DNA from: Plazaster borealis
Lineage: Eukaryota > Echinodermata > Asteroidea > Forcipulatida > Labidiasteridae
Assembly (NCBI GenBank): GCA_021014325.1
Contig: CM037474.1
Span: 21,880,488-21,944,487, forward strand
Length of the DNA: 64,000 nt
Direction: 5' to 3'
The position numbers and the translations under genes are program-made. Position 1 is the first letter of the stretch; every line of letters begins with the position of its first letter. Shown here in pieces: positions 13,437 through 25,080 of this stretch. The notes below the pieces were generated by a model that saw only the letters and a program-made list of their open reading frames with translations, was not told the origin of the DNA and searched no databases.

Positions 13437-13560
13437 GGCATGCCTGTATGGTATGGCAGGAGATTCTGTCCCCCATACGGCGAAATTTCGTCTGATAGCG
13501 CCCTCTTTTGACTCAACTTCCTTCAGCCCATGTTAATTTCCGTATGGAGGACACACACAC
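13437..13560. repeat. Repeat family F, copy 3 (inverted), downstream of CNBD2-like gene 1
   Basis: ggcaggagattctgtccccc followed by gatagcgccctcttttgact. It begins about 30 bp after the stop codon, so it may lie within the 3' untranslated region. Confidence 0.5.
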
Positions 13561-14639
13561 TGGGGAAAAAAACCTATGACAACTGTATGTCCTTTGCGTT
13601 GATTCCATTGAACTGATCTGAGGTGTCGCCGCTCCAACCACTCCGCGATCCACCAACATGTTTTGCAGCACGAATTATAATTTGCATAACAGCATTATTT
13701 GCATAACTGCATTAATTTCTGAGACTTCCCATGAAACTTTTATGTATGTGACTTCGTGTCACTTTGCGTATTTGTATTTTTGGTGAAGTGGTTTTTAAAT
13801 GCCATTTTTAAAACTACGACCAGCAGTGTTGGGCATCATGAAGCTGGCCTTTTTTTCAAGCAGCATTCAACACAGGTTTTCCATTGGATGAGAATAATTT
13901 GAGAGGCTTATCACTTGCAGCTTAGAAGTTGAATTGCGAAGGACGCGGCTACAACGTGGTCGAGCCGCAGGCATGGAAAGTCGCCTTCGTGGCAGGCAGC
14001 CACATTGACCCTAGTCTTGATTGGCGATGCTATAATAATTATTTTGTATGAGTTGACGTTAGAGGGCGCAACATCGACTTGCTCAGAGGGACTGGACAAG
14101 TCTACGAATTTGACTCCTATCCCAGATGTTTGTTATAAAGACCTTCTCCAGTAATTCGTAATGCGATATCGGCGACAACGTTAACAAAACAAACCTCGCC
14201 AATGAAAACTACATTGACTCATAATTAATTATGAACACTGAGCACAGCCAGAGATCGAAAGTGTTTGATTTTTTCCGGAGGGAGGAAAACTGTATAGGGC
14301 CGGGAGAAAAAACCCTCGTAGCATAGGAGAGAACCAATGCACAGCTTTACGAGGCGAGAGCTTTATGCACTAGCCATCAATGCCACCCATGCCACACGTG
14401 ACTGTTGTGTTATTAAAGAAATTGACCTATTCTACAACAATGACTCTGAAAATTGTGCATTCTTGTGTTTTGTAGGCATTTGACTTGTAGGCATTTAAAG
14501 ACTTTAATATTAGATAATTTCAAGATAAACCAACAAATATAAACATTAATTTAATAAACAAAATTATTAAAATGATGGCCTCCCAGGACCAAGGAGCGAT
14601 TCTATACAGTGACAGGTTACCAGGGGCGATTTAGATTTT
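13561..14639. other. Intergenic, no gene seen
   Basis: Non-coding sequence after CNBD2-like gene 1. No coding exons with splice support and no clear promoter were recognised. Confidence 0.5.
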
Positions 14640-14825
14640 ACCTAAAAGGAGGAAACCGTCTGCGTAGGGGTTAGGTTGAAGTCGTGGGGAGGGTTAAGGA
14701 TTTGGGTTAGAATTGGGTTTATTTTGTGTTATTTGGGGGTTAGAATAAGGTTAGGACGAGGTTGAGTGATAGGGATTACGGTTGACATTGGGTTAGGATG
14801 ATAATTAAGGAAAGGGTTATGGTCA
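14640..14825. repeat. Degenerate TTAGGG-like repeats, G-rich orientation
   Basis: Scattered ggttagg, gggttaag and gggttaga variants, no perfect array. Immediately followed by the opposite orientation. Confidence 0.6.
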
Positions 14826-14849
14826 ATCTAAAGCCACACTTCCCATAGT

Positions 14850-15170
14850 CTTGAATAACACTAACCCTAACCACCTATCTCTAACTCTTACCCTTACCCC
14901 AACCCTCACCCAGCCCTTACCAAAGCCTTGATCGTATCCCTAAGCCTGATCTTAACTCCGGTCAGAACCCAAGCCCTTACCCTAACAAGCCCTAACGATA
15001 GCCTTGACCGTTACAATAAACCTAACTCTAACCCTTACCCTAACCTAAACCGTAATTCCTTAACCTAACTTAACCCAAACTTTATCCTCACCAAGCCATT
15101 ACCATTACTTTTGACCATAGCCTTAAACCCAAACTCTTATCCTAACCCTAACCCGTTTCCCCTAAATGAA
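14850..15170. repeat. Degenerate CCCTAA-like repeats, C-rich orientation
   Basis: ctaaccctaacc and many diverged variants (tagccttgaccg, taagcctgatc). With the preceding block it gives a G-rich to C-rich switch. Confidence 0.6.
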
Positions 15171-15179
15171 AAAATTAAA

Positions 15180-16350
15180 AAACACAAGGGGTAAGTCAAG
15201 CATTTTTCTCACATTTAGATCCAAAATCAAAAGGGGCCTTGCATCTTGATCAAATTTTGCCCTAAAATTGAGAAAATCACAAGAGGTATTAAAGTCAAGC
15301 ATGTTGTATCAAATTTTGGCCCTAAAATGCAAAAAAATAACAAGGGGTAAGTCCGCAAATTTATTAAATTTTGGTCCCAAATTGAAAAAGTCACAAGGGG
15401 TAAGTCAAGCATTTTTATCAAATTTTGGCCCTAAAATGCAAAAAATAACGAGGGGTAAGTCCAGCATTTCTATCAAATTTTGCTCTAAAAATGTCACAAG
15501 GGGCAAGTCCAGCATTTGTATCAAATTTTTGCCCTAAACGGCAAAAAATAACAAGGGGTATGTCCAGGATTTTTATTAAATTTTGGCCCAAAATTGAAAA
15601 AGTCACAAGGGGTAAGCCTAGCATTTTTATCAAACTTTGCCCTAAAATAAAAATAAAAACAAGGGGGTAAGCCTTCGATTTTATGATTTTTTTGCGCAAA
15701 ATTGAAAAATCAAAGTTATAAGCCTTGCATCTTTCACAAAGGGTAAGCCTTGCAATTTTATTATATTTTGGCCCAAAATTGAAAAAAACACAAGGGGTAA
15801 GTCCATCAAATTTTTTGCCCTAAACGGCAGAAAATAACAAGGGGGTAAGTCCAGGATTTTTATTAAATTTTTGCCCAAAATTGAAAAAGTCACAAGGGGT
15901 TAGCCTTGATATTTTATGATTTTTGGGGTGGGGGGGCAAAATTGAAAAAATCAAAGCCTAAGCCTTGCATCTTTATCAAATTTGTCCCTAAAACAATCAA
16001 TCACAAGGGGGGTAAGCCTTGCAGTTTTATTATATGTTAGCCAAAAACTGAAAAAAAACACAAGGGGTAAGTCCAGCATTTTTATCAAAATGTTTACCCT
16101 AAACGGCAAAAAATAACAAGGGGTAAGTCCAGGATTTTTATTAAATTTTAAATTTTGGCCCAAAATTGAAAAAGTCACAAGGCCTAAGCGTTGCATCTTT
16201 ATCAAATTTTTCCCTAAAACAATCAATCACCAGGGGGGGGGGTAAGCCTTGCAATTTTATTATATTTTGGCCCAAAATTGAAAAAAACACAAGGGGTAAG
16301 TCCAGCATTTTTATAAAAATTGGGCCCTAAAATGCAAAAAATAACCAGAT
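15180..16350. repeat. Satellite array, ~55-60 bp unit
   Basis: About 20 imperfect units built on acaaggggtaagtccagc, tttttatcaaattttggccc and taaaatgcaaaaaataac. Both-strand frames within it are by-products of the repetition. Confidence 0.85.
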
Positions 16351-16837
16351 CTGAATTTACCTGTGACAAAATCGGTTCTGCTCACCGGTTTGGGAATGAG
16401 CTGTTTTCAACACGATCTTTCTTATCTGATCAAAAGTTCTTGAGGCGTAAACATGTGTTTTGTGTGTGTCACTGCCTGTGAGTTTACTGACACAAAATTA
16501 ATATCGACAACATTCACAGGTTTTTGTTTATAATGTGAAGTATTTGGAAGCAGTGTTAAATAGTATCATGAAAGCAACTTTGAATCATAAAAATCTACCA
16601 AATATATCTTGAGAAATCGAATGAGAAACAGTAGGACTCTCTCTCTCTGCTATTCAGCATTTCAGTTATTTAAAACCAGCAGTATAGGCTTGTGGGTCAG
16701 GATCACTAGTCTTGGGGAAGTGGGTTCCAGGGTGAATGTTTATTACTACAACTACTTTACTGATAACAGCTGACAAGAGTCACAGTGAAACCGGTGAGTA
16801 GTGATTTTGGCTAATGAGAAATTATTGTAATGCTTAT

Positions 16838-17315
16838 TACCCTAACCCAAACCCTATCGCTTTTCCCAGACCTTACCTTAGCCTTAACCATAATATTAAT
16901 ACAAGCCACAATCTTAACCCTAGCCATAAACCAAATCCTAACGCACACCCTAATTCCCTAACCCTTAACTTCACCCAAACTTTATCCTTACCAAGCCATT
17001 ACCATTACTTTTGACCATAGCCATAACCCAAACTCTTATCCTAACCCTAGCCCTAACCCAAACCCTATCGCTAATTCTAGCCCTTATTACCATAGCCTGT
17101 AACTATAGCTTATAACCGATCTTAAATAAAAACCTTAACTTTAATCCACAACCTTACCCTAACCCTAACCAAGCCTTTACCATAGCTTTGACCATAACAC
17201 TAACCCTAATCAAAAGCCCAAACCCAGCACTTGACCATAACACTAATCCTAATCTTAAGCCCTATCCCAAACCCTTATCCTAACCATAACCCTGACACTG
17301 ACTCAAACCCTAACC
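16838..17315. repeat. Second block of degenerate CCCTAA-like repeats
   Basis: taaccctaaccc-like steps with heavy variation. Phrases such as aagccattaccattactttt also occur in the block at 14850-15170, so the two blocks are duplicates. Confidence 0.65.
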
Positions 17316-17882
17316 CTCTGTATAACGATTCCCACACATTGTATATCCAAACCTGAATTCTCTGCATTCTACACCCTGCGAATTCCAAAGTTCAGTTCAT
17401 ATTTTTGTCAATATTGTGTTGGTGCAGCGTACGATGAAAGGTACCATTAATTGATTATCGAACAGGAGTGACTGCTCGCCCACACTTTATGAATGTGTGC
17501 TCGCCCCAGTTAAATTATTAAGGTACCACTAGTACTAGGTAGTTTAAAGAAAGAACCCATCTACTTCATTGATACTTATTATTCACAAAATGTACAAAAC
17601 ATGGATTTATTGACACCAAACTGTAATTGTTCGTTGTGCTGCCATTTTTCTAAAATATGGGTAACATCAGAGTGGATTGTTTTGACGAAACCTTCGATAT
17701 TGGTCTTTTATCAGGACAAAAAAATGCGTAATTAATTGGACAAGAGCTGTCTCAATCGTTAAAAACATGAAACTGAATAACATGCTGACTACGAGTTATG
17801 TTCACTTTCACTGTTTATTGTAGCATCATGACATGTTGACCTGGCTTAAATCTAGAAATTAACTCTACCACCAATTCATTAA

Positions 17883-18330
17883 AGGTAGGGTCATAGATTG
17901 GTTTTTGTCAACGTATTAAATGCTAATTTATAATGCACAATTATTTAGAAAGATACAACAAAAGTCACATGTGAAAGTCTCAGCTGAATACAGTGTCTAC
18001 ACTCGTTGAGAAAATAGCAACAAACTGTCAGCTGTCTATTCACAAGAACGTCGAAGCTATCCACGTTTAGCGAGGTGACAGCGGGTACCAATCGCATCAT
18101 TGGCAGCAGTATTTGTGAGCGGACACCAACCCTCAGAAATCTGAGAAACGACTCATGCGTGAATCGTTTCTCAGATTAAAATGTTTTGGGGTGAACAATA
18201 TTATCCAAACCATATTAATTCGAAGGGAATTCTTTCTCAACATAGTTTATACTATCAACAGTTGCAGTGCTTCTCACAAAGTAATTTGTTATGGTCACCA
18301 ATCTATGACCTATACATTGTACATGTAGAT
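17883..18330 (+). mobile_element. MITE family C, copy 1
   Basis: Termini aaaggtagggtcatagattg and caccaatctatgacctata. It contains ggacaccaaccctcagaaat and the hairpin tgagaaacgactcatgcgtg with its complement. Confidence 0.6.
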
Positions 18331-18403
18331 TACCCGATAACCACATACCTGTTACTCATTATGGTTTAATGTGCCAAAATGTATTATAATAACTTCTAAT
18401 TTG

Positions 18404-18773
18404 AAGGCACTGGACACGTTTGGTAATTGTCAAAGACCAGTATTCTCACTTGGTGTGTCCCAACATATGCATAAAATAATAAGCCTGTGAAAATTTGGGC
18501 TCAATTGGTCATCGAAGTTGCAAGAAAATGATGAAAGAAAAAACACCCTTGTTGTACAAATTTGTGTGCTTTAGGTCCCTGAAAAAGGCTTCAGGACTGA
18601 AGTCTTTTAATATTTTACTGAGAAATTACCTCTTTCTCAAAAACTACGTTACTTCAGAGGGAGTCGTTTCTCACAATGTTTTATACTATTAACAGCTCCC
18701 CGTTGCTCGTTACCAAGTAAGTGTTTATGCTAATATATTTTGAGTAATTACCAAACGTGTCCAGTGCCTTTAA
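18404..18773 (+). mobile_element. MITE family A, copy 2
   Basis: Termini gaaggcactggacacgtttg and the inverted match. The core hairpin differs from copy 1: aggcttcaggactgaagtct. Confidence 0.75.
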
Positions 18774-19027
18774 GTATCAATTAATCAATTGTTGAAAATA
18801 TTTTTCTCTTTCAGGAAAGCTTTCCTTGGGTTGAAAATCGTCTATCATTGTAATTTCGAACCAGAATTTTACTCAACACCTTCTCTGAATACACTTGGAT
18901 GACTCGGGCGACATTATGAATCTTGATTATACTGCTGCTTTGGGGAGGGGGAAGGACAGAAGCTTACACTTTTCATCTTACATTTTACATTTTACATGAT
19001 AACAACATTTCATATTTTAATAGTATG

Positions 19028-19380
19028 CCCGGTGTCGCATGAGACTCTGCGCCCCCGAGATTCTGTCCCCATACGGCAAATTGTGTTGAAAATTTAGAGC
19101 CATGCGACAACTTGCGATTAGAAGCCATTTTGTATAAAAAAAACGCATTGGCAAACACCGGTTGCCAGACTAGTCTGCCCGTTGGGTTGTGCTGCATTTG
19201 GACCAAAAATGGCGTCCAGCAACCACATGACCGAAGAAATTCCCTCTATGTCGCAACTCTCTCAATAAAAAACAGCTCCGATAGCTCTGATAGCGCCCTC
19301 TTTCGAATAAACTTGCTTCTGTCGATGTTAATTTACCGTATGGAGACTCACACACGGGGGACAAAATCCCTTGACACCGG
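19028..19380. repeat. Repeat family F, copy 4, split by a hAT-type MITE
   Basis: Ends ccggtgtcgcatgagact and cccttgacaccgg. The interior is interrupted at 19098-19276. It abuts the 3' end of ectC-like copy 1. Confidence 0.5.
19098..19276. mobile_element. Related copy of the hAT-type MITE inside another repeat
   Basis: Internal sequence from cgacaacttgcgattagaag to gtcgcaactctctcaat matches the 22686-22886 element, but the outer termini are degraded. It sits inside the repeat at 19028-19380, so it inserted later. Confidence 0.6.
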
Positions 19381-19385
19381 CTCTT

Positions 19386-20159
19386 TCAAGCTTCGTAAAT
19401 AGAGAACCCTTCCTGACTCAAATTGTGGGTTTCTTTCCCCGTCAAAACGGGATCAAAGACGGCCACGCAGCAGGACTCTTCATCGTGGATTTCCACCAAG
19501 TGAGGATCATGCAGGTTCATGAAGAAGATGGTGCCGTTGTTTTGGTCAATCTTGGAGTCTTCGTGGATCCATTTCCCGTTAGCATCGGCCCAGTGGTAGC
19601 TCGCCTTCCCTGAGATGTAGTAGACACTCTCGATGTGGTTTCGATACTCGAGCCTGGACTTTGTCTTAGCGTACACCGATGTGTTGTGGAGACCAAGAGG
19701 AAACCCGTCTTCCTTGATGAGGAATCGCCGACTGCGGCCTGATGTCCAGTCGATGTCCCTCTCCTCCGTGCCGACTAACTCCGATAGATGTCGCACCACT
19801 GCAAGCGATTTACACTCTCCACTAGCGTCTTGACGGTAGGCTACAAACAAGCGCATGACGCCCCCTGCCGACACTGCCAACTGGTAGGTCATATCAGAAG
19901 AGAGCGCAATAGCAGTGTGAGGGGTGACGTCTTTTTGAGAGCCATCTGGTGCGGTGTATTTACCATTACCGCTGATGCTATAATAGATGTGGACGCTTTT
20001 CGTGTCGTCAGGTGATCTCAACGGAACCACGGCATTGGCTGGTATGCGTGCCTCGTAGGCTGTGTAATTGCAATCATCCTTGGCGATAAGCTGCACACCG
20101 CTGAGGGCGCTGTTGGGCAGAGTAAGTGTAGGAACATCGGCGGAGTGTGTGACTAGCAT
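19386..20159 (-). CDS. ectC: Ectoine-synthase-like double-cupin protein, copy 1
   Basis: An uninterrupted 257-residue reading frame from ATG at 20159 to the stop at 19386. An in-frame extension to 20177 starts with TTG, so I chose the ATG, which aligns with the starts of the other two copies. An AG acceptor at 20185-20186 suggests a 5' untranslated exon further upstream. The C-terminal half follows the EctC pattern closely: SRRFLIKEDGFPLGLHNT, YRNHIESVYYISG, NLHDPH and VFDPVLTGKE. The N-terminal half (about residues 30-115) looks like a second, divergent cupin barrel. EctC closes N-gamma-acetyl-diaminobutyrate to ectoine. From family knowledge its metal ligands are Glu, Tyr and His; here Glu (NHIE) and His (HDPH) are kept but the Tyr position (GT-x-Y) is Phe. 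No ectA or ectB is visible in the window, so a different substrate is possible. Confidence 0.8.
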   Translation of the reverse strand: MLVTHSADVPTLTLPNSALSGVQLIAKDDCNYTAYEARIPANAVVPLRSPDDTKSVHIYYSISGNGKYTAPDGSQKDVTPHTAIALSSDMTYQLAVSAGGVMRLFVAYRQDASGECKSLAVVRHLSELVGTEERDIDWTSGRSRRFLIKEDGFPLGLHNTSVYAKTKSRLEYRNHIESVYYISGKASYHWADANGKWIHEDSKIDQNNGTIFFMNLHDPHLVEIHDEESCCVAVFDPVLTGKETHNLSQEGFSIYEA

Positions 20160-20604
20160 GGCGGGTGATGATTTCAAGTAAAATCTAAATTAAAAATACA
20201 ATAACAAACACCAGAATATTAATAACAAGAAGTTCCATATATTACGCTTTTAGTAGTGAATGACCCCCGGAAAAAGTCTGAGCGTAGAACCACGGTCTCG
20301 CCTCCAGCAATAGCCGTTCTTTACCTCCATGATTGAGAGCATAAAACATGTTTAGGACATACCTCGCCAAAGATTCAAGCATAATAGTATAACGACCAAT
20401 ATCGATACAGCAATCCATTGTGTTTACGAGTGCGTTGACCCTGGACTTTGATCTTTGCAGGAACCGTGACTTTCTGTTTAATCATACAAATTTAATCCTA
20501 AAACTAAACGAGTCATATAATTACATAGGCGAAGTTTATTTGGCTTTCTACCGACCAACATGAAGAACGAAGGACATACGTGAGAGCGGTCACACTTTTT
20601 AAAA

Positions 20605-20838
20605 ATTCCCGGGAATTGATCCGAAATCCAGGTCCGGGGGCGGGGGGCGGGGGGCTGACCCTTTTTCGTTGGTCATGCTGACCCGTAAAATGGGAAATGG
20701 GACTTTTAACTTGGATTCTGCGTCATTTTGACCCTTTTCTGGGTCATTTTGACATAGATTCCGGGTCATACTGACCCAGAAACGGGACAGGCCCCACGGG
20801 ACCCGGATGATTTCTGACCTGGAAGTTTTTAGAGTGTA
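20605..20838. mobile_element. MITE family K, copy 2
   Basis: gggaattgatccgaaatcca at one end and gatgatttctgacctggaag at the other, with ctgggtca motifs within. Upstream of ectC-like copy 1. Confidence 0.5.
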
Positions 20839-21066
20839 CCAGCCAGCAACCCGTAATATGTTTCAGCAAGTCTAAGTTTCTGTTGACCCAAGGGTGGGCT
20901 TCAAGGGTGTGCACGTAATATCTTTCGTTTGTCATGATGGTCGGTTGAATCCCAATCAAACCTCGCCCAATACAAATTAGACTCGTTTAATTTTAGGATT
21001 CCACCCCACCATCATGACATCACTCCAGAGACCACGAGAGATGTTTAGAGTAACGGGAACATGACT

Positions 21067-21448
21067 TAAAGGCATCGTACACGTTTGGTAATATTGTCAA
21101 AGACCAGTGTTCTCACTTGGTGTATCCCAACATATGCATAAAATAACAAGCCTGTGAAAATTTGGGCTCAATTATTGGTCATCGAAGTTGCAAGAAAATG
21201 ATGAAAGAAAAAACACCCTTGTTGTACAAATTTGTGTGCTTTCAGAAAGGAATAAAAACTTCTTGCAAGAAGTTTTTATTATTTTAGTGAGAAATTACCT
21301 CTTTCTCAAAAACTACGTTTCTTCAGAGGGAGTCGTTTCTCACAATGTTTTATGCTATCAACAGCTCTCTGTTGCTCGTTACCGAGTCAGTTGATATGCT
21401 AATACATGTATATATTTTGAGTTATTAACAAACGTGTACGATGCCTTA
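21067..21448 (+). mobile_element. MITE family A, copy 3
   Basis: Termini aaaggcatcgtacacgtttg and cgtgtacgatgcctt. The core hairpin aacttcttgcaagaagtt resembles copy 1. Confidence 0.75.
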
Positions 21449-22053
21449 ATAACGTAGAGACCCACTAAGAGTTGGATATAGCTTTTAATAATCTTTCCTC
21501 TTGTTTTATTTTTCAGATTTGCCTCCTCCCCTGCAGATTTACAGTTTTTAGTCGCCACTTATCTCAATTTCTTCGTCAGATCATTTCCCCATCAGATCAT
21601 TTGTCCTGTCTTAATTAATTAACTTGTACATTTTTTCAATAATTAGTTAATAATGTCTTTTGTTTTTTCTCTTCTACAGGCACTCCACTACGAGCCTTGG
21701 CTTATTATGATCGTGCCTCCACAATACTGTATTTTTTTTGGCATTTATGTTATGTACTGTTCAGGATGGAAATAAATGTAAAATTGAATTATAGCCATAA
21801 AATACATAGAACTAAAATAATTGATAAAACAAAATCCAGCCCACGTAAAACTCCATATAGTTGGGACCACAATGGTTCCGGAAGCTCAAATATGAGCGAG
21901 ACTTGCACAGTCCTTAAGACTTTAGCAGATCTGGTGGGTAGCTGTAACTTAGTCCAGCATCAAATAATAATTCTGCTAAAAATGTATTTCCCCGAAAACA
22001 AAATGACTCCCATTCCTTTAATGTAATTGACTTCTTTGGTCATACCATCCCTT

Positions 22054-22424
22054 TAAAGACACTGGACACCTTTGGTAATTGTCAAAGACCAGTCTTCTCA
22101 CTTGGTGTATCTCAAATGTACAAAATATCAAACCTGTGAAAATTTGAACTCAATTGGTCATCGAAGTTGCGAGATAATAATGGAAGAAAAAACACCCGTG
22201 TCACATGAAGTTGTGTGCTTTCAGATGTGATTTCGAGACCTCACGCGTGAGGTCTCGAAATGAATTCAAATATTTTACTGAGAAATTACTTTCGACTTTA
22301 CTTCAGAGGGAGCCGTTTCTCACAATGTTTTATACTATTAACAGCTCTCCAGTGATCGTTACCAAGTAGGTTTTTATGCGAACAATTATTTTGAGTAATT
22401 ACCAAGAGTGTCCAGTGCCTTTAA
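22054..22424 (+). mobile_element. MITE family A, copy 4
   Basis: Termini taaagacactggacacc and gtgtccagtgccttta. The core hairpin is unlike the other copies: tttcgagacctcacgcgtga with its complement. Confidence 0.75.
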
Positions 22425-22685
22425 ACAGTAACTTTGTGATGGGAACAGATGGTGCACATATAGACCTTTATCACAGTGCGGTCATCTTGATTTTCTCCCA
22501 TTCAAATAAACGTAACCACACCGAGGCTGCGGACTACAACACAATTTCTATTTGTGTACAAATTTCTCACCTGACCGCTGGGTAGTATTACACACTGCAA
22601 TTTGTCTCTTATTTTAGTGCCAACGCTAACAAGTGCTTCGTAATATTCTTCGTGAATATCGCCCAACATCCCCACATCCTCTCCT

Positions 22686-22886
22686 CAGAGCCGTATATTG
22701 AGAGAGTTGCGACAACTTGCGATTAGAAGCCATTTTGTCTCCAAAAAATGCATTGGCGAATACAGGGTGCCAGACTAGTCTGCCCATTGGGTTGTGCTGC
22801 ATTTGGGAACAAAATGGCGTCCAGCAACCACGTGACCGGAGAAAGCTGGTCCCTCCATGTCGCAACTCTCTCAATATACGGCTCTG
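22686..22886. mobile_element. hAT-type MITE, 201 bp, with 8 bp target duplication
   Basis: Terminal inverted repeats of 28 bp, cagagccgtatattgagaga onward and its reverse complement, flanked by the direct repeat cctctcct (22678-22685 and 22887-22894). An 8 bp target duplication and CAG-type ends fit the hAT superfamily. It is non-coding and lies about 120 bp from the giant palindrome. Confidence 0.8.
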
Positions 22887-23009
22887 CCTCTCCTCAGAGG
22901 ATACTGCCCCCAACGAAAGGAGATGATTCTGCTTCACTATCAGATTTGCTTGTGGCAGAATCTGGCACAATGGCTGTTGGCAGCTTCTTTGCTATTGTAT
23001 GCACTAAGT

Positions 23010-23014
23010 ACTTG
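23010..23014. repeat. Left target-site duplication (acttg)
   Basis: The five bases acttg directly precede the first base of the palindromic element and recur directly after its last base at 35409-35413. Confidence 0.75.
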
Positions 23015-23079
23015 AGTAGTATAGAGAGTGGGCCCATTATGACGCAACGTACCCGTAGCCCCTGGAGCCAGTAGTATAC

Positions 23080-23660
23080 ACAATGGGGGGTTCTGGACCA
23101 CTTTCCGGAGTATGCACCCCCTTCTACACAATGGTGATTCTGGACCACTTTCCGGAGCATGTATACCTCTGGACACAATGGGGTTCTGGACCACTTTCCG
23201 GAGTATGCACACCTCTGAACACAATGGGGCCCGGAGTATGCACCCCCGGGTTCTGGACCACTTTCCGGATTATGCATACCCCAACAGCCCAATGGGGTTC
23301 TGGACCACTTTCCGGATTATGCACCCCCTTCTACACAGTGGGGCACTTCTGACGCAACACAATGGGGTCCGGAGTATGCACCCCATCTACACAATGGTGA
23401 TTCTGGACCACTTTCCGGAGTATGCATACCTCTGGACACAATGGGGCACTTCTGGACCACGTCCGGAGTATGCACCCCCCTTCTACAGAGTGGGGGTTCT
23501 GGACCACTTTCCGGAGTATGCATACCTCTGGACACAATGGTTATTCTGGACCACTTTCCGGAGCATGTATACTCTGGACACAATGGAGTTCTGGACCACT
23601 TTCCGGAGTATGCACACCTCTGAACACAATGGGGTCCGGAGTATGCACCCCATCTACACG
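23080..23660 (+). repeat. Outer tandem array of ~47 bp units, left arm
   Basis: About a dozen imperfect units built on ggaccactttccggagtatg followed by a variable ac/ccc-rich link and acaatgggg. Some units are shortened to a tccggagtatgcacccc form. Reading frames through this array are repeat artefacts. Confidence 0.85.
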
Positions 23661-23724
23661 ACCCTGCAATTCCCTGGAAGACTGGCTCTCGTTGTGGCAT
23701 GTGTCTGTACTCCAACCTGTACCC

Positions 23725-25080
23725 ATGTACCTCCAATTAGAGGCATACGAGTACATAGAATCAATCGAGAGACAGCTCCAATCGAAATACAGTATGCCTA
23801 GAACACAGCTACCACTCGAGGCCTATACCGAAATTCGGTCCGGCAAAATCTCTGTCCGAGAGGCGAAGGCAAAGTACCACATCTCCCAAGCCCGGTATAC
23901 AAAAATTCGGGGCACCACGGAAGGGATTGTCGAGGAGGCACAGCCCCCCGCACCCGAGCAAAGAAGGATAGCCGAGGAGGCACCCGAGCAAAGAAGGGCC
24001 GCCGAGGAGGCACAGCCCCACGCACCCTTGCAAAGAAGGGCCCCCGAGGGGGGGAGGCACTTACCCAGGAATTGGCGCCGCAGATTTTCTTGTCGGCAAG
24101 GGAAAGGCAGCTTCTGGAGCTTTCGGGGTATACATTCTACGAAAGACACCAAATTCCCAGGCAGCTTCTAGAAATATATAGTATGATTGCTGGCCGGGTG
24201 CAACCGTCGAGCAGCAACAAAATTGTGGACATTGTCCTTCTGTTCCTCCAAACCAACCCCAAATCTCCGCAGGAAGCTACGATTTGTTCTTGCAGAGCCG
24301 ATCTCACCGACAAAAACACACAGGGGCGATTGCGTCGATTGCATCGCCTGCAGCAGCATACAGCCAATATTCTCCCGAGACGCCTCCACCTGCAAATGTG
24401 GCTCCACCCTCCATTGTCATGCAAGCCAGAAGTGCGTTCTCTGGAAAAACAAACATATTCCAACCAGGCCCCCGCCAACCCTTCCTCCACTAGTATGCCC
24501 AGAGACCATCGAGGTCAACCTAGCAATTTTAAATATTGAAAATCTGCACGACGATGCGTGTGTGTTCTGGATCCTCCAATATGTCGAGATTGTTGGCACT
24601 GCTGCGAAGCGCTGCCCGTGCAAAGAAAATACATGCATTTGGCGTAGGCTGGCAGGGCACGACCTCTGCAGAAAGCTTTCCCTGGACCCCCCAGACGAAC
24701 CCCTCGGGAGGCCAGCTACAATACAACGTGCAGATCTGCCAAACACGAGCGCACCCAGGGGCGGACTAGAGCTGCACCAAATTCCACCCTACAAGCACTG
24801 GAAGAAAGCCGTGGAGCTCCCGGAGGGGACCTACCTCTGCGAAAACTTTGCGGTGGGTCGGAATAGGCTGCTACTCCTTCTGTCGGACCCCAACAGCACC
24901 GAGCCCTCCACCACCCCTGTGTACGGGTATAGCATCCAAGAAGCAGTACGCGATCTTGGTGGAATAGAAAGACTTCGAATGCTTGACCAGCCATTTCTAT
25001 GCAAACTTGGCAAAGCTTGCAGGTCGCCAATCTCGAAAAGAATGGACGACCGAGAAGTTGTTTCCTTGGGCGTACCGTAG
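23725..25080 (+). pseudogene. Palindrome gene A/B, left copy (HTH-like + Cys-rich cluster + shared C-terminal domain), frame broken
   Basis: The frame opens at ATG 23725 (MYLQLEAYEYIES). About residues 30-60 (EIRSGKISVREAKAKYHIS) fit a Psq/homeodomain-like helix-turn-helix. An Ala/Glu/Arg repeat (PEQRR-AEEA) follows, then a Cys cluster near 24325-24430 (CVDCIAC, CKCG, CHASQKC) that may bind zinc, and finally a C-terminal domain from LPEGTYLCENFA to the stop at 25078-25080. That last domain is shared with gene C. Two one-base discrepancies, near 24052 and 24274, put these parts in different frames. The downstream frame has no useful ATG of its own, so I read it as one gene of roughly 450 codons. 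Whether the breaks are mutations, sequencing errors or a programmed frameshift cannot be told here. Confidence 0.55.

Noticed and set aside
15227..16226. Several frames on both strands in the 15-16 kb region
   Set aside because: All come from the same ~55-60 bp satellite unit read in different frames.
21697..22026. A 109-codon frame preceded by a pyrimidine tract and AG
   Set aside because: The composition is random-looking, with no recognisable domain and no matching upstream exon.
23083..23720. Long Cys/His/Trp-containing frames at the outer ends of the palindrome arms
   Set aside because: They translate the ~47 bp tandem array; the repeated peptide exists on both strands and has no independent start.
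24187..25080. The second half of gene A/B as an independent gene
   Set aside because: The frame has no ATG before its last part (its 5' end is a TTG) and the equivalent region continues from the upstream half, so I treat it as part of one broken gene.
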